Shown one piece after another: positions 1 through 11,078 of a DNA stretch of 64,000 bases. The position numbers were made by a program, and so were the translations under genes. The stretch is from Pantoea sp. GD03673 (GTDB taxonomy: Bacteria > Pseudomonadota > Gammaproteobacteria > Enterobacterales > Enterobacteriaceae): NCBI RefSeq assembly GCF_029844725.1, contig NZ_JAOCKJ010000005.1:1-64000 (forward strand), written 5' to 3'. The notes under the pieces are model-generated. The model was not told the origin of the DNA and made no database searches. It saw nothing but the letters and a program-made list of their open reading frames with translations. The first letter of the stretch is position 1. The number at the start of each line of letters is the position of its first letter.

Positions 1-3
1 TGA

Positions 4-36
4 AGAAGCCCCGCACGGAAGTGCGGGGCTTTTTTA
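4..36. terminator. Intrinsic terminator of an upstream gene outside the window
   Basis: An 11-bp perfect stem (6-16 with 21-31, GC-rich core CCCCGCAC) closes on a GGAA tetraloop and is followed by a run of T. It must end a transcript whose gene lies before base 1; that gene cannot be identified. The A residues before the stem would let it also work on the opposite strand. Confidence 0.85.
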
Positions 37-127
37 CGTCCGTTTTTTGCCACTTTAAGCTGAAACATTTTCATTTTCTGCATGAAACCTCGACATCTTA
101 CAGCGATCAGGCTAATGTTGGGCATCC

Positions 128-143
128 AGATGTCTAAACGTTT
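128..143 (+). promoter_or_regulatory. Candidate tandem MetJ met boxes upstream of metA
   Basis: Two adjacent 8-mers, AGATGTCT (7/8 to the met-box consensus AGACGTCT) and AAACGTTT (6/8), lie 27-42 bases before the metA start. A further partial box, CGACATCT (6/8), is at 91-98. Tandem met boxes are the known binding mode of the SAM-responsive repressor MetJ, which controls metA in E. coli. The match is by eye only. Confidence 0.6.
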
Positions 144-169
144 ATATGGTTGCGAGAGGTGAGCAGGTT

Positions 170-1099
170 ATGCCAATCAGGGTTCCCGACGAATTACCGG
201 CAGTGAATTTTTTGCGTGACGAAAATGTCTTTGTGATGACATCGTCGCGCGCCAGTGTTCAGGAGATCCGCCCGCTTAAAGTGCTCATACTGAATCTGAT
301 GCCGAAAAAGATCGAAACGGAGAATCAATTTCTACGTCTTCTTTCCAATTCACCATTACAGATCGATATTCAGCTGCTGCGCATCGACAGCCGCGAGTCG
401 CGCAACACGCCCACTGAGCACCTCAACAACTTCTACTGCAATTTTGAAGATATCCAGCATGACAACTATGACGGCTTAATCGTGACAGGTGCGCCACTCG
501 GGCTGGTCGATTTTAATGATGTCGCCTACTGGCCGCAGATTCAGCGGGTACTGCACTGGGCAAATGAGCACGTCACCTCAACCCTGTTCGTCTGCTGGGC
601 AGTGCAGGCTGCGCTTAATATTCTGTATGGCATTCCCAAACAAACCCGGCATAACAAACTGTCTGGCGTCTATGAGCATCAGATACTGCACCCTCATGCA
701 TTACTGACCCGGGGTTTTGATGATAATTTCCTGGCACCGCACTCACGCTATGCTGATTTTCCTACTCAGCTGATCACGGATTACACCGATCTTGAGCTGT
801 TTGCTGAATCGGAACAAACCGGTGCCTATCTGATGGCGAGTAAAGATAAACGTCTGGTGTTTGTTACCGGCCACCCGGAGTATGACGCCCTAACGTTATC
901 GGGTGAGTATCACCGCGATTATGAAGCGGGAGTAAGCCCGGAAGTTCCTTATAACTACTTCCCGCAGGACAATCCGGCCCTGCCACCGCGTGCCACCTGG
1001 CGCAGTCACGGCAATCTGCTGTTTTCGAACTGGCTCAACTACTATGTTTACCAGATCACCCCGTTTGATTTGCGTCGCATGAATCCGACGCTGGAATAG
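170..1099 (+). CDS. metA: Homoserine O-succinyltransferase
   Basis: MetA transfers a succinyl group from succinyl-CoA to homoserine, the first committed step of methionine synthesis in the cytoplasm. The 309-residue product has the same length as E. coli MetA and matches it throughout, starting [15 protein letters not shown]. The nucleophile Cys142 is in LFVCWAVQA and the His/Glu pair is in GHPEYD. An in-frame ATG at 146 would add 8 residues, but ATG 170 follows a purine-rich ribosome site (GAGAGGTGAG) and matches the family start. It is a single-gene unit with candidate MetJ boxes upstream and a strong terminator downstream. With metH it gives two methionine genes in the same 11 kb. Confidence 0.97.
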   Translation: MPIRVPDELPAVNFLRDENVFVMTSSRASVQEIRPLKVLILNLMPKKIETENQFLRLLSNSPLQIDIQLLRIDSRESRNTPTEHLNNFYCNFEDIQHDNYDGLIVTGAPLGLVDFNDVAYWPQIQRVLHWANEHVTSTLFVCWAVQAALNILYGIPKQTRHNKLSGVYEHQILHPHALLTRGFDDNFLAPHSRYADFPTQLITDYTDLELFAESEQTGAYLMASKDKRLVFVTGHPEYDALTLSGEYHRDYEAGVSPEVPYNYFPQDNPALPPRATWRSHGNLLFSNWLNYYVYQITPFDLRRMNPTLE

Positions 1100-1118
1100 T
1101 CCCGTCTGAAGATCAACT

Positions 1119-1153
1119 GAACCGTGTTAGCCGATGGCAACACGGTTTTTTTT
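1119..1153 (+). terminator. Intrinsic terminator of metA
   Basis: The stem AACCGTGTT/AACACGGTT (1120-1128 with 1139-1147) has an inner GCC/GGC pairing in its loop and is followed by eight T residues. It lies 20 bases after the metA stop. Confidence 0.9.
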
Positions 1154-1238
1154 CGCCTGCAGAACAACATTGAAAGCTGTTCCTTTAACAGAAAGAAAAT
1201 TAATTACAGCTAAAACATAGGGATAAGACTAATTTAAT

Positions 1239-1285
1239 TTAAAAATGGAAATAGTTTTTGATTTAGAAAAATAAATGCTTATGCT
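1239..1285 (+). promoter_or_regulatory. aceBAK promoter with IclR operator
   Basis: The stretch AATGGAAATAGTTTTTGATT closely resembles the IclR-protected region of the E. coli aceB promoter as I recall it. A -35 TTGATT (1258-1263), a 16-base spacer and a -10 TATGCT (1280-1285) overlap it. The operator therefore covers the polymerase site, consistent with repression by IclR, whose gene lies at the far end of the operon. The transcript leader would be about 70 bases. Confidence 0.75.
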
Positions 1286-1361
1286 CTGATCCTGTAGCTC
1301 ACAAAACAAACACCGTGTGGATCCGCTGCATTTGATCCTTTGAATACAGGAGAACGCCAGC

Positions 1362-2960
1362 ATGACAGACTCAGTGCTCAGCCATACCCTCGCTTTCAGC
1401 CAGCCCTTTAACCATGCCGAACAGCAGCTGTTAACACCGGAGGCCGTCGCATTTTTGGAGGCGCTGGTCACACGCTTTGCCCCCCAACGCGATGCGCTGT
1501 TATCGGCTCGCCAGCAACGTCAGCAGCGATATGACCAGGGCTACCTGCCAGACTTTGATATGGAAACCGCTTCCATAAGGGCAAGTGAGTGGCGTATTCA
1601 ATCCATTCCGGCCGATTTAGAAGATCGTCGGGTTGAGATCACCGGACCACCCGATCGAAAAATGGTGATTAATGCACTGAACGCCAACGTAAAAGTCTTT
1701 ATGGCCGACTTTGAAGATTCTCTGTCACCGGAATGGTCAAAGCTGATTGATGGGCAGCAGACACTGCGCGAGGCGGTGCAGGGCACGCTGAGTTACACCA
1801 GCGAGAATGGCAAGATCTATCAACTCGGTGCTAATCCGGCGGTGCTGATGTGCCGGGTTCGTGGGCTGCATCTGTCAGAAAAACACGTCAGCTGGCACGG
1901 TGAGTCGATTCCAGGCGGATTGTTTGATTTTGCGCTCTATTTCTTCCACAACGTCCGGCCCTTACTGGCTAAAGGCAGCGGGCCTTACTTCTATCTGCCG
2001 AAAACAGAGAGCTGGCAGGAGATCGCCTGGTGGCGTGAGATCTTCAGTTTCAGCGAGGATCAGTTCGATCTGCCGCGCGGGACGATCAAAGCCACCGTCC
2101 TGATTGAAACCTTACCCGCTGTGTTTCAGATGGATGAGATCCTGTGGAATCTGCGCGATCACATCGCCGGACTCAACTGTGGCCGCTGGGATTACATCTT
2201 CAGCTACATCAAAACCCTGAAGCAGCATCCGGATCGCGTGCTGCCGGATCGCCAGTCCGTCACCATGTCTCAGCCGTTTCTGGATGCTTACTCGCGTCTG
2301 CTGATTAAAACCTGTCATCGCCGGGGGGCTTTTGCGATGGGCGGCATGTCAGCGCTGATCCCTGCTAAAGATCCGACGCGCAATAGCTGGGTACTGCAGC
2401 GCGTGAAGGAAGATAAACAGCGTGAAGCGGGCAACGGGCATGACGGCACCTGGATTGCGCATCCCGGACTGGCAGATACCGCAATGGCGGTCTTCAATGC
2501 CGCGCTGGGCGACCGGCCAAATCAGCTACAGGTCATGCGTGAAGAGGATGCTTCAGTCACGGCAGAACACTTGCTCGCGCCCTGTCAGGGTGAGCGCACC
2601 GAAGCCGGAATGCGCGCCAACATCCGCGTCGCGCTTCACTATCTTGAGGCCTGGATCAGCGGAAACGGCTGCGTGCCGATTGACGGGCTCATGGAGGATG
2701 CCGCCACCGCTGAGATTGCACGCACCTCAATCTGGCAATGGATTCGTCACCAGCAACGCCTGAATGACGGCCAGCAGGTCACGGCTGAACTGTTTCTGTG
2801 CTGGCTGAATGAAGAACTTCATCTGCTGCAAAACACGCTGGGCGAAGCCCGCTTCAGCGCCGGTCGCTATGACGACGCGGCCCGGCTGATGGCGCAGATC
2901 ACCACCGAACGCGAGCTGGTTTCCTTTCTTACCCTGCCAGGCTACCGCCTGATCCCCTGA
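1362..2960 (+). CDS. aceB: Malate synthase A
   Basis: AceB condenses glyoxylate with acetyl-CoA to malate, the second step of the glyoxylate bypass used on acetate or fatty acids. The product is 532 residues against 533 in E. coli. Diagnostic blocks are [12 protein letters not shown] (68-79), MADFEDS (114-120), the CRVRGLHL segment, [13 protein letters not shown], and [11 protein letters not shown], which carries the catalytic aspartate of the family. The start has a clear ribosome site (CAGGAGAACG). It is the first gene of aceBAK, 17 bases before aceA. Confidence 0.97.
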   Translation: MTDSVLSHTLAFSQPFNHAEQQLLTPEAVAFLEALVTRFAPQRDALLSARQQRQQRYDQGYLPDFDMETASIRASEWRIQSIPADLEDRRVEITGPPDRKMVINALNANVKVFMADFEDSLSPEWSKLIDGQQTLREAVQGTLSYTSENGKIYQLGANPAVLMCRVRGLHLSEKHVSWHGESIPGGLFDFALYFFHNVRPLLAKGSGPYFYLPKTESWQEIAWWREIFSFSEDQFDLPRGTIKATVLIETLPAVFQMDEILWNLRDHIAGLNCGRWDYIFSYIKTLKQHPDRVLPDRQSVTMSQPFLDAYSRLLIKTCHRRGAFAMGGMSALIPAKDPTRNSWVLQRVKEDKQREAGNGHDGTWIAHPGLADTAMAVFNAALGDRPNQLQVMREEDASVTAEHLLAPCQGERTEAGMRANIRVALHYLEAWISGNGCVPIDGLMEDAATAEIARTSIWQWIRHQQRLNDGQQVTAELFLCWLNEELHLLQNTLGEARFSAGRYDDAARLMAQITTERELVSFLTLPGYRLIP

Positions 2961-2977
2961 ACAGAGGAGTAATTGCC

Positions 2978-4279
2978 ATGACACGTACTCAACAGACAGA
3001 TCAACTGGAACAACTCTGGCAGACCGCACGCTGGCAGGGCATTACCCGCCCTTACAGCGCAGCAGAGGTGGTTAATCTGCGCGGCTCGGTTTTACCCGCC
3101 TGTACGCTGGCGGAGCGCGGCGCAGAAAAATTATGGGCGCTGCTGAATGGCGAGGCGAAGAAAGGGTACATCAATAGTCTGGGTGCGCTGAGCGGCGGGC
3201 AGGCACTGCAGCAGGCTAAGGCGGGTATCGAAGCAATCTATCTGTCCGGCTGGCAGGTCGCTGCGGATGCCAACGTGGCGGGGCAGATGTATCCCGATCA
3301 GTCGCTCTACCCGGTGAACTCGGTGCCGGAGGTGGTGACCCGCATTAATCAGACCTTTCAGCGTGCCGATCAGATTCAGTGGTCCAGCGGCATTGAAAAG
3401 GGTGACAGCCGGTACACCGACTTCTTCCTGCCGATCGTTGCCGATGCTGAAGCCGGTTTTGGCGGCGTCCTCAATGCGTTTGAGCTGATGAAGGCGATGA
3501 TTCAGGCGGGCGCGGCGGCGATTCACTTCGAAGATCAGCTGGCAGCGGTAAAAAAATGCGGTCACATGGGTGGCAAAGTGCTGGTGCCGACGCAGGAAGC
3601 CATTCAGAAACTGGTGGCGGCACGGCTGGCGGCCGATGTGATGGGGGTGCCAACCGTGCTGCTGGCCCGCACCGATGCCGATGCCGCTGACCTGATTACC
3701 TCGGACTGCGATGAATACGATCGTCCCTTTATCTGGGGCGACCGCACGGCTGAAGGCTTCTTCCGCACCCACGCCGGTATTGAACAGGCGATTAGCCGCG
3801 GACTGGCCTACGCACCTTATGCTGACATCCTGTGGTGTGAAACCTCGACGCCGGATCTGGCCATGGCGCAGCGCTTTGCCGACGCCATTCATTCGCGCTT
3901 CCCTGGCAAACTGCTGGCCTACAACTGCTCGCCCTCGTTCAACTGGAAAAAGAACCTCGACGATCGCACCATCGCGACGTTCCAGCAGGCGCTCAGCGAC
4001 ATGGGCTATCGCTTTCAGTTCATCACGCTGGCGGGCATCCACAGCATGTGGTTCAACATGTTCGATCTGGCTCATGCCTACTCACAGGGCGAAGGCATGC
4101 GTCACTATGTTGAAAAGGTTCAGCAGCCGGAGTTTGCTGCCCGCGACCGCGGTTACAGCTTCTCGTCACATCAGCAGGAGGTGGGCACCGGCTATTTCGA
4201 TCAGGTGACCACGATCATCCAGGGCGGTAAGTCCTCAGTAACCGCGCTTACCGGTTCGACCGAAGAGCACCAGTTCTGA
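2978..4279 (+). CDS. aceA: Isocitrate lyase
   Basis: AceA splits isocitrate to succinate and glyoxylate, bypassing the two decarboxylating steps of the TCA cycle. The product has 433 residues (434 in E. coli). The active-site signature KKCGHMGGK is at 192-200 with catalytic Cys194, and the upstream metal/substrate segment ADAEAGFGG is intact. It sits between aceB and aceK in the usual operon order, with AGAGGAG as ribosome site. Confidence 0.97.
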   Translation: MTRTQQTDQLEQLWQTARWQGITRPYSAAEVVNLRGSVLPACTLAERGAEKLWALLNGEAKKGYINSLGALSGGQALQQAKAGIEAIYLSGWQVAADANVAGQMYPDQSLYPVNSVPEVVTRINQTFQRADQIQWSSGIEKGDSRYTDFFLPIVADAEAGFGGVLNAFELMKAMIQAGAAAIHFEDQLAAVKKCGHMGGKVLVPTQEAIQKLVAARLAADVMGVPTVLLARTDADAADLITSDCDEYDRPFIWGDRTAEGFFRTHAGIEQAISRGLAYAPYADILWCETSTPDLAMAQRFADAIHSRFPGKLLAYNCSPSFNWKKNLDDRTIATFQQALSDMGYRFQFITLAGIHSMWFNMFDLAHAYSQGEGMRHYVEKVQQPEFAARDRGYSFSSHQQEVGTGYFDQVTTIIQGGKSSVTALTGSTEEHQF

Positions 4280-4299
4280 CGTTTTCCTCTGACTGCTTC

Positions 4300-4322
4300 C
4301 CCGCCCGTACCACACGGGCGGG
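4300..4322 (+). terminator. Intercistronic hairpin between aceA and aceK
   Basis: A perfect 9-bp GC stem (CCCGCCCGT with ACGGGCGGG, loop ACCAC) fills most of the 61-base aceA-aceK gap. It has no T-run, so it is not a full intrinsic terminator. In E. coli a palindromic aceA-aceK spacer goes with much lower AceK than AceA levels; this hairpin may act the same way by blocking 3' exonucleases or causing partial termination. Confidence 0.6.
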
Positions 4323-4340
4323 CATTTACCGGAGCTGATT

Positions 4341-6089
4341 ATGCCGCCGCGCGAATCTTTAATCGCCCACACTATCCTGCAGGGGTTTGATGCGCAGTAT
4401 GGCCGCTTTCTGGATATCACTGCCGGGGCGCAGCAGCGGTTTGAGCAGGCGGAATGGCAGGCGGTGCAACATGCGATGAAGGCCCGTATTCATCTTTATG
4501 ACCATCATGTGAGCCTTGTTGCCGATCAGCTACGGGTGCTGAACGGCGCAGCCAGCTGGGATGAGGTTTTCTGGCTGCGGGTCAAGGATCACTATCAAAG
4601 CCTGCTGCCTGGCTATCCGCGGCATGAGATTGCCGAAAGCTTCTTTAACTCCGTCTACTGCCGGTTACATGGACATGCCGACCTGCAACCGGATCGGCTG
4701 TTTATCTTCAGCTCTCAGTCCCTGACCGCGCCGGTCACACCTTTACGCCCGCTATCACGTCGTTATACGCCGGAACGGGGCTGGCGGGCATTGGTGGATC
4801 AGGTGCTGGGGGATTTACCGCTGACGCTGCCGTGGCAGCACCGTGCGCGTGATGTCGGCTGGATTGTCCGTCATCTGCAGTCGCATTTTCCCCGGCTGAA
4901 CCAGGGCTGGCTTGAGGTCAACAGTGAGCTCTTCTATCGCAACAAAACGGCCTGGCTGGTGGCGCGCCTGCATCTGCCGGAGGGCATTTTTCCCTGCCTG
5001 CTGCCCATCCAGCGCACTGAAACCGGCGAACTGTGGATCGATACCTGCCTGACCGATGTGAATGACGCCAGCATTGTGTTTGGTTTTGCCCGCGCCTATT
5101 TCATGGTTTATGCCCCGGTGCCTGCCGCGCTGGTCGCCTGGCTGCAACCGATTCTGCCCGGCAAAACGCTGGCGGAACGCTATATGGCGATTGGTTGCCA
5201 GAAGCACGGTAAAACTGAAAGCTATCGTGAATATCTTCAGGCACTGGCAGAGAGTAAGACGGCCTTTGAGATCGCGCCCGGCGTGCGCGGTATGGTGATG
5301 CTGGTTTTTACCCTGCCGGGTTTTGACTGGGTGTTCAAGGTGATAAAGGATCGCTTCGCCCCGCAAAAAGAGGTGACGGAAGCGCAGGTCCGCGCGTGTT
5401 ATCAGCAGGTCAAAGAGCACGATCGTGTTGGGCGTATGGCAGATACCCAGGCGTTCGAGCAGTTTGCGCTGCCCCTGTCGCGTATCTCGCCAGCGCTGCT
5501 GGCAGAGCTCTATGCCTGCGTGGCAGAGAAGCTGCATGTCGAAGGCGACCGGCTGATCATTCGTCACCTGTGGCTGGAGCGCCGTATGCAGCCTCTTAAT
5601 CTCTACCTGGCACAGGCCAGCGTCGCTGAGCGACGTCATGCGATCGAGGAGTATGGCAACGCCATCAAACAGCTGGCGGCCGCCAATATCTTTCCTGGCG
5701 ATATGTTGTTTAAAAACTTCGGCATAACCCGTCATGGCCGGGTGATTTTTTACGATTACGATGAGATTCGCCCGATGCAGGAGCTGAATTTCCGGGAGGT
5801 GCCTGCGGCGCGTTATGAGGAAGATGAACTCAGTGCGGAGCCGTGGTACAGCGTGGGGCCGGATGACGTCTTTCCGGAAACCTTCCGCTATGCGTTATGC
5901 AGCGAAGCCGCAACCGGCAGCCTGCTGCTGGCGCTGCATCCGGAGATATTTGACGCCAGCTGGTGGCGTGCGCAGCAGCAGCGTCTCGCCTGTGGTCATG
6001 TGGAAGAGGTCATCGCCTGGCGGCAGACGCAGCGTTTCAGCGTCTGCTACGCGGCAGAAACGGTTAACGACCGCTGTACGCCAGCGTAA
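4341..6089 (+). CDS. aceK: Isocitrate dehydrogenase kinase/phosphatase
   Basis: AceK phosphorylates and dephosphorylates isocitrate dehydrogenase on one polypeptide, and so divides isocitrate between the TCA cycle and the glyoxylate bypass. The product has 582 residues (about 575-578 in E. coli). Family blocks include HDHVSL-like [10 protein letters not shown], the nucleotide-binding region [15 protein letters not shown] with the lysines of FKVIKDRF, and the catalytic [13 protein letters not shown] and FYDYDEI segments. The last 26 bases overlap the convergent iclR gene, so 3' ends of aceK and iclR messages are complementary. Confidence 0.96.
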   Translation: MPPRESLIAHTILQGFDAQYGRFLDITAGAQQRFEQAEWQAVQHAMKARIHLYDHHVSLVADQLRVLNGAASWDEVFWLRVKDHYQSLLPGYPRHEIAESFFNSVYCRLHGHADLQPDRLFIFSSQSLTAPVTPLRPLSRRYTPERGWRALVDQVLGDLPLTLPWQHRARDVGWIVRHLQSHFPRLNQGWLEVNSELFYRNKTAWLVARLHLPEGIFPCLLPIQRTETGELWIDTCLTDVNDASIVFGFARAYFMVYAPVPAALVAWLQPILPGKTLAERYMAIGCQKHGKTESYREYLQALAESKTAFEIAPGVRGMVMLVFTLPGFDWVFKVIKDRFAPQKEVTEAQVRACYQQVKEHDRVGRMADTQAFEQFALPLSRISPALLAELYACVAEKLHVEGDRLIIRHLWLERRMQPLNLYLAQASVAERRHAIEEYGNAIKQLAAANIFPGDMLFKNFGITRHGRVIFYDYDEIRPMQELNFREVPAARYEEDELSAEPWYSVGPDDVFPETFRYALCSEAATGSLLLALHPEIFDASWWRAQQQRLACGHVEEVIAWRQTQRFSVCYAAETVNDRCTPA

Positions 6090-6891
6090 CCTGACGCGCT
6101 TCGCGGATGACCAGCGCACCTAACTCCGTAATCCGATCGTCTGTCATACGGGCGATGGGGCCGGAAATCGAGAGCGCAGCAAACGCCTCACCATGCTCAT
6201 CATAGATGGGGGCGGCGACACAACGCAGGCCGAGAGCATGTTCTTCATCATCCAGCGAAAAGCCCGCTTTGCGCACCTGCGCCAGATTCTCTTTCAGACT
6301 CTGCGGCGACATCAGGGTTTTCGGCGTGTAGTAATGCAATCCTTTCTGATGCAGCAGCGCGGTAACCTGTTCATCGCCCAGATGTGCCAGAAACGCCTTA
6401 CCGGCACCGGACGCGTGCATCGGCAGCTTACCGCCAATCGGCGCGGACATCCGCATCAGCTGAGTGCACTGCACCTGATCAATGATCACCGCCTGGTGGT
6501 CACTGAGATCCAGCACCGCCAGGTTTACCGTTTCACCGGACTGCTCCATCAGACGACGCAGCACCGGGTGAACCAGCGCCAGCAGATTGCGGCTTTGCAG
6601 GAAACTGCTGCCGACCACAAAGGCGTGCGCGCCAATTGTCCACAGCCCGAGATCGCCTACCTGACGAACAAAGCCCTGCTGCTGCATGGTGCTGAGCAGA
6701 CGATGCGTGGTGGAGTTAGGCAGGCCCGCCTGCTGTGCCAGCTCGGTCAGCGCTACGCTGCCGTGGGAATCCGCAATCAGCTCCAGCAGCGTCAGGCCAC
6801 GCGTCAGCGATTGAACCTGACCGCCCGCAGGTGCGGCGACAGGGGTGCCGCGGGGTTTCTTGCCGCGCTTAACGGGAACCGGCGTTGCCAT
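6064..6891 (-). CDS. iclR: Transcriptional repressor IclR of the glyoxylate operon
   Basis: IclR represses aceBAK and its own gene; in E. coli glyoxylate releases and pyruvate strengthens repression. The product has 275 residues (274 in E. coli). An N-terminal basic tail is followed by a winged helix-turn-helix ([21 protein letters not shown], about residues 44-64) and the IclR effector domain with [13 protein letters not shown] and [10 protein letters not shown]. It is convergent with aceK and its coding end overlaps aceK by 26 bases. A TGGAAAT-type box lies just upstream of its start. Confidence 0.96.
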   Translation of the reverse strand: MATPVPVKRGKKPRGTPVAAPAGGQVQSLTRGLTLLELIADSHGSVALTELAQQAGLPNSTTHRLLSTMQQQGFVRQVGDLGLWTIGAHAFVVGSSFLQSRNLLALVHPVLRRLMEQSGETVNLAVLDLSDHQAVIIDQVQCTQLMRMSAPIGGKLPMHASGAGKAFLAHLGDEQVTALLHQKGLHYYTPKTLMSPQSLKENLAQVRKAGFSLDDEEHALGLRCVAAPIYDEHGEAFAALSISGPIARMTDDRITELGALVIREARQVTLAYSGR

Positions 6892-6913
6892 CGTTGTCTC
6901 TCCTGTTTCTTTG

Positions 6914-6928
6914 TGGAAATCATTTTCG
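6914..6928 (-). promoter_or_regulatory. Candidate IclR autoregulatory box
   Basis: TGGAAATCATTTTCG matches the dyad TGGAAATNATTTCCA at 12 of 14 defined bases and lies 23-37 bases upstream of the iclR start. E. coli IclR represses its own promoter through a comparable site. Confidence 0.6.
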
Positions 6929-7088
6929 TTTTAATCGCGCAGTTTGCAAACGCTGGCTTTCTGGTCAGACCTGTAAGGCCGTGACCTGAACCTGGCGCAA
7001 AAGAGGTTACTTTGTCGCCAGACAGGCTTGTGCCAGAATGAAAAACAGGGTTTTCCGCCAACAGCATACTGACGTAAACGGGGCAACA

Positions 7089-10000
7089 GTGAGCAATAAA
7101 ATCGACACGCTACATCAGCAGCTCGCACAACGCATTATGGTGCTGGATGGCGGCATGGGCACCATGATCCAGCGCTACCGCCTGGAGGAAGCGGATTATC
7201 GCGGCAGTCGTTTTGCTGACTGGCCCTGCGATCTCAAAGGCAACAACGATCTGCTGGTGCTGAGTAAACCCGCTGTGATCCGCGAGATCCATGACGCCTA
7301 TCTGGCCGCAGGGGCGGATATCCTTGAAACCAACACCTTTAACGCCACGTCGATTGCGATGGCGGACTACCAGATGGAGCGTTTATCGGCCGAGATCAAT
7401 CTGGAAGCGGCCCGGCTGGCACGGGCCTGCGCCGATGCGTGGACGGCAAAAACGCCGGATCGCCCGCGTTATGTCGCGGGTGTGCTTGGCCCGACCAACC
7501 GCACCTGTTCGATCTCACCTGACGTTAACGATCCTGCGTACCGCAACATCACCTTTAATCAGCTGGTGGAAGCGTACCGCGAATCGACCCGTGCGCTGGT
7601 GGAGGGCGGGGCTGACATCATCATGATCGAAACGGTGTTCGACACGCTGAATGCCAAAGCGGCTATCTATGCGGTGCAGACCGAGATGGAGGCGCTGGGT
7701 GTGGCGCTGCCGCTGATGATCTCCGGCACCATCACCGACGCCTCGGGCCGGACGCTCTCCGGCCAGACCACCGAAGCCTTTTACAACTCACTGCGCCACG
7801 CAGAACCGCTCTCTTTTGGCCTCAACTGCGCGCTGGGGCCGGATGAGCTGCGTCAGTATGTGGCGGAGCTGTCGCGCATCGCCGAAGGCTACGTCACAGC
7901 CCATCCCAACGCCGGTCTGCCCAATGCTTTTGGCGAATACGATCTGGATGCGGAGCTGATGGCGCAGCAGATGGGTGAATGGGCCACTTCGGGTTTCCTG
8001 AATATTATTGGCGGCTGCTGTGGCACCACACCCCAACACATTGCGGCGATGGTTGCGGCGGTTGACGGCGTTGCACCGCGCAAGTTGCCCGTGATTCCGG
8101 TGGCCTGTCGCCTCTCTGGCCTGGAGCCGCTTAACATTACCGCAGAGTCCCTCTTTGTTAACGTCGGTGAGCGCACCAACGTCACCGGCTCAGCAAAATT
8201 TAAGCGGCTGATCAAAGAAGAGAAGTACAACGAAGCGCTGGACGTTGCGCTACAGCAGGTGCAGAGCGGTGCGCAGATCATCGACATCAACATGGATGAA
8301 GGCATGCTCGACGCCGAAGCGGCGATGGTGCGCTTCCTGAATCTGATTGCTGGTGAACCCGATATTGCCCGCGTGCCGATCATGATCGACTCCTCAAAAT
8401 GGGAGGTGATTGAGAAAGGGCTGCAGTGCATCCAGGGCAAAGGGATTGTGAACTCCATTTCGATGAAAGAGGGGGAAGCGGCCTTTATCCACCATGCGCG
8501 CCAGGTAAGGCGTTACGGCGCGGCGATGGTGGTCATGGCGTTTGACGAAGTGGGCCAGGCGGATACCCGCGCCCGTAAAATTGAGATCTGCCGCCGCGCC
8601 TGGACGATTCTCACCGAACAGGTCGGCTTTCCACCGGAAGATATCATCTTCGATCCCAACATCTTTGCGGTCGCCACCGGCATTGAGGAACACAACAATT
8701 ACGCGATGGATTTCATCGGTGCCTGTGAAGATATTAAGCGTGAACTGCCCCATGCGATGATCTCCGGCGGCGTCTCCAACGTGTCGTTTTCATTCCGTGG
8801 CAACGACCCGGTTCGTGAAGCAATACATGCGGTCTTCCTCTATCACGCCATCCGTAACGGCATGGATATGGGCATCGTTAACGCAGGCCAGCTGGCCATC
8901 TACGACGATCTGCCCGCTGAATTACGCGAAGCGGTAGAGGATGTGATTCTTAACCGCCGGGATGATGGCACTGAACGACTGCTGGCGCTGGCGGAAAAAT
9001 ACCGTGGCGGCAAAAGCGATGGGGCGCAGGACAAACAGCTCGCCGAGTGGCGCAGCTGGGACGTGGTAAAGCGGCTGGAGTATGCGCTGGTCAAAGGCAT
9101 CACTGAATTCATCGAGCAGGATACCGAAGAGGCGCGCAGGCAGGCACCCCGTCCAATCGAGGTCATTGAAGGCCCGCTGATGTCCGGCATGAACGTGGTC
9201 GGTGACCTGTTCGGCGAAGGCAAAATGTTCCTGCCACAGGTGGTGAAATCGGCGCGGGTGATGAAGCAGGCGGTAGCCTGGCTGGAGCCTTTTATCGAAG
9301 CCAGCAAAGAGGCGGGGCGCAGCAACGGTAAAATCGTGCTGGCGACCGTTAAAGGCGACGTGCATGACATCGGCAAAAACATTGTCGGCGTGGTGCTGCA
9401 GTGTAATAACTATGAAATTATCGACCTTGGCGTGATGGTGCCGGGCGAGAAAATCCTCAAAGCGGCGCGAGAAGTGAAGGCGGATATTATCGGCTTATCA
9501 GGCCTGATTACCCCGTCGCTGGATGAGATGGTCAACATGGCGAAAGAGATGGAGCGTCAGGGCTTTACCGTGCCGCTGCTGATCGGCGGCGCGACCACCT
9601 CGAAGGCGCACACCGCCGTTAAAATTGAGCAGCACTACAGCGGCCCGACGGTCTATGTGCAGAACGCCTCACGCACCGTTGGCGTGGTGTCGTCGCTGCT
9701 TTCCGACACGCTGAAAGCCGATTTTATCGCCCGAACCCGAAAAGAGTATGAGACCGTGCGCATTCAGCATGCACGCAAAAAGCCGCGCACGCCGCCGGTT
9801 TCGCTGCAGGCGGCGCGCGATAACGCCACGACGATTGACTGGGAAAGCTACACCCCGCCGGTTCCGCATCGCGCCGGTGTCAGGCAGGTGGAGGCCAGCA
9901 TTGAAACGCTGCGCAACTACATCGACTGGACGCCGTTCTTTATGACCTGGTCGCTGGCGGGTAAATATCCCCGCATTCTGAAAGATGAGGTGATCGGTGA

Positions 10001-10772
10001 AGAAGCGCAGCGTCTGTTTGCCGATGCCAATGCGATGCTCGACAGATTAAGCCAGCAGGCGCTGCTGAAGCCGCGTGGTGTTGTTGGTCTTTTTCCGGCT
10101 AACCGGGTTGGCGACGATATCCATATCTACAGTGATGAGCGACGCGATGAGGTGTTGTGTGTGAGTCATCACTTACGTCAGCAGACCGAGAAAACCGACT
10201 TCGCCAACTACTGCCTGGCAGATTTCGTGGCCCCGAAATCCACGGGAAAAGCGGATTATCTGGGGGCGTTCGCTGTGACAGGCGGCCTGGAAGAGGATGC
10301 ACTGGCAGAGGCCTATGATCGTCAGCACGATGACTACAACAAGATCATGGTGAAAGCGCTGGCGGACCGTCTGGCAGAAGCCTTTGCTGAATACCTGCAT
10401 GAACGGGTGCGCAAGGTGATCTGGGGTTTTGCTCCCAGTGAAAATCTCAGCAATGAAGAGCTGATTCGGGAGAATTATCAGGGGATACGTCCGGCACCCG
10501 GCTATCCGGCCTGCCCGGAGCACACTGAAAAAGCCGCCATCTGGCGTCTGCTGGCGGTGGAAGAGCAGACCGGCATGAAACTCACCGAATCCTTTGCCAT
10601 GTGGCCGGGTGCGTCGGTGTCTGGCTGGTACTTCAGCCATCCTGACAGCCGCTATTTCGCGGTGGCGCAGATTCAGCGTGACCAGGTGGAAGATTATGCA
10701 GCACGTAAAGGGATGTCAGTCACGGAGGTGGAGCGCTGGCTGGCACCCAATCTCGGCTACGATGCGGACTGA
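7089..10772 (+). CDS. metH: Cobalamin-dependent methionine synthase
   Basis: MetH moves a methyl group from 5-methyl-tetrahydrofolate to homocysteine through enzyme-bound cobalamin. From GTG 7089 the product is 1227 residues, exactly the E. coli length; an ATG at 7038 would add 17 residues with no family match. Domains in order: homocysteine/zinc domain with the GGCCGTT cysteines; pterin-binding domain ([15 protein letters not shown]); cobalamin cap and B12 domain with [11 protein letters not shown] carrying the cobalt-ligand histidine (His759 in E. coli); and the SAM reactivation domain ending in [12 protein letters not shown] and GYDAD. It is transcribed away from iclR and convergent with the yjb operon. 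Confidence 0.97.
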   Translation: MSNKIDTLHQQLAQRIMVLDGGMGTMIQRYRLEEADYRGSRFADWPCDLKGNNDLLVLSKPAVIREIHDAYLAAGADILETNTFNATSIAMADYQMERLSAEINLEAARLARACADAWTAKTPDRPRYVAGVLGPTNRTCSISPDVNDPAYRNITFNQLVEAYRESTRALVEGGADIIMIETVFDTLNAKAAIYAVQTEMEALGVALPLMISGTITDASGRTLSGQTTEAFYNSLRHAEPLSFGLNCALGPDELRQYVAELSRIAEGYVTAHPNAGLPNAFGEYDLDAELMAQQMGEWATSGFLNIIGGCCGTTPQHIAAMVAAVDGVAPRKLPVIPVACRLSGLEPLNITAESLFVNVGERTNVTGSAKFKRLIKEEKYNEALDVALQQVQSGAQIIDINMDEGMLDAEAAMVRFLNLIAGEPDIARVPIMIDSSKWEVIEKGLQCIQGKGIVNSISMKEGEAAFIHHARQVRRYGAAMVVMAFDEVGQADTRARKIEICRRAWTILTEQVGFPPEDIIFDPNIFAVATGIEEHNNYAMDFIGACEDIKRELPHAMISGGVSNVSFSFRGNDPVREAIHAVFLYHAIRNGMDMGIVNAGQLAIYDDLPAELREAVEDVILNRRDDGTERLLALAEKYRGGKSDGAQDKQLAEWRSWDVVKRLEYALVKGITEFIEQDTEEARRQAPRPIEVIEGPLMSGMNVVGDLFGEGKMFLPQVVKSARVMKQAVAWLEPFIEASKEAGRSNGKIVLATVKGDVHDIGKNIVGVVLQCNNYEIIDLGVMVPGEKILKAAREVKADIIGLSGLITPSLDEMVNMAKEMERQGFTVPLLIGGATTSKAHTAVKIEQHYSGPTVYVQNASRTVGVVSSLLSDTLKADFIARTRKEYETVRIQHARKKPRTPPVSLQAARDNATTIDWESYTPPVPHRAGVRQVEASIETLRNYIDWTPFFMTWSLAGKYPRILKDEVIGEEAQRLFADANAMLDRLSQQALLKPRGVVGLFPANRVGDDIHIYSDERRDEVLCVSHHLRQQTEKTDFANYCLADFVAPKSTGKADYLGAFAVTGGLEEDALAEAYDRQHDDYNKIMVKALADRLAEAFAEYLHERVRKVIWGFAPSENLSNEELIRENYQGIRPAPGYPACPEHTEKAAIWRLLAVEEQTGMKLTESFAMWPGASVSGWYFSHPDSRYFAVAQIQRDQVEDYAARKGMSVTEVERWLAPNLGYDAD

Positions 10773-10833
10773 ATAAAAAAGCGGCCTGAGGTTGTTGATA
10801 AAGCCTGGCTCGCGCTGCTGTGATACCGGAGCG

Positions 10834-11010
10834 GCGCAGGAAACACGGCCAGATTCACCCTGTTTCGGCTTTTTCAGCGGTCTGAAGCGTTCAGATGGTC
10901 GCCTGAAACGCACCGGAGTCAAAGCGATGGGAGCATACACCCGGAGTAAAGCATCGCGGGCCAGGGATGGCCCGCGCTGAGCATGCCACGGATGGCGTTT
11001 TTGCGTCTTT
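10834..11010 (+). repeat. Composite intergenic repeat, copy A (metH/yjbH gap)
   Basis: The 306-base gap between convergent metH and yjbH holds no gene. A 68-bp unit (10943-11010) folds into hairpin 1, a 9-bp stem with a GGGA loop (10955-10963/10968-10976), and hairpin 2, GCCA/TGGC with a CGGA loop (10985-10996), then TTTTTGCGTCTTT. A 23-bp satellite (10834-10856, GCGCAGG..ACA.GGCCAGAT) lies upstream. Both parts recur at 29,751-29,842. Between satellite and unit there are two imperfect direct repeats of CCGGAGTMAAGC type. A GC hairpin at 11057-11072 follows, without a T-run. Confidence 0.7.
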
Positions 11011-11078
11011 ACGCAGGGCGTTTGCTCCCTGAGCCTGCTTCTGTAAACAGCGTTGAGCGGCCCGGAGGCCGCCTCTGC

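Noticed and set aside
3131..4075. 314-codon open frame antisense to aceA
   Set aside because: aceA is complete on the plus strand. Long antisense frames are common opposite GC-rich genes.
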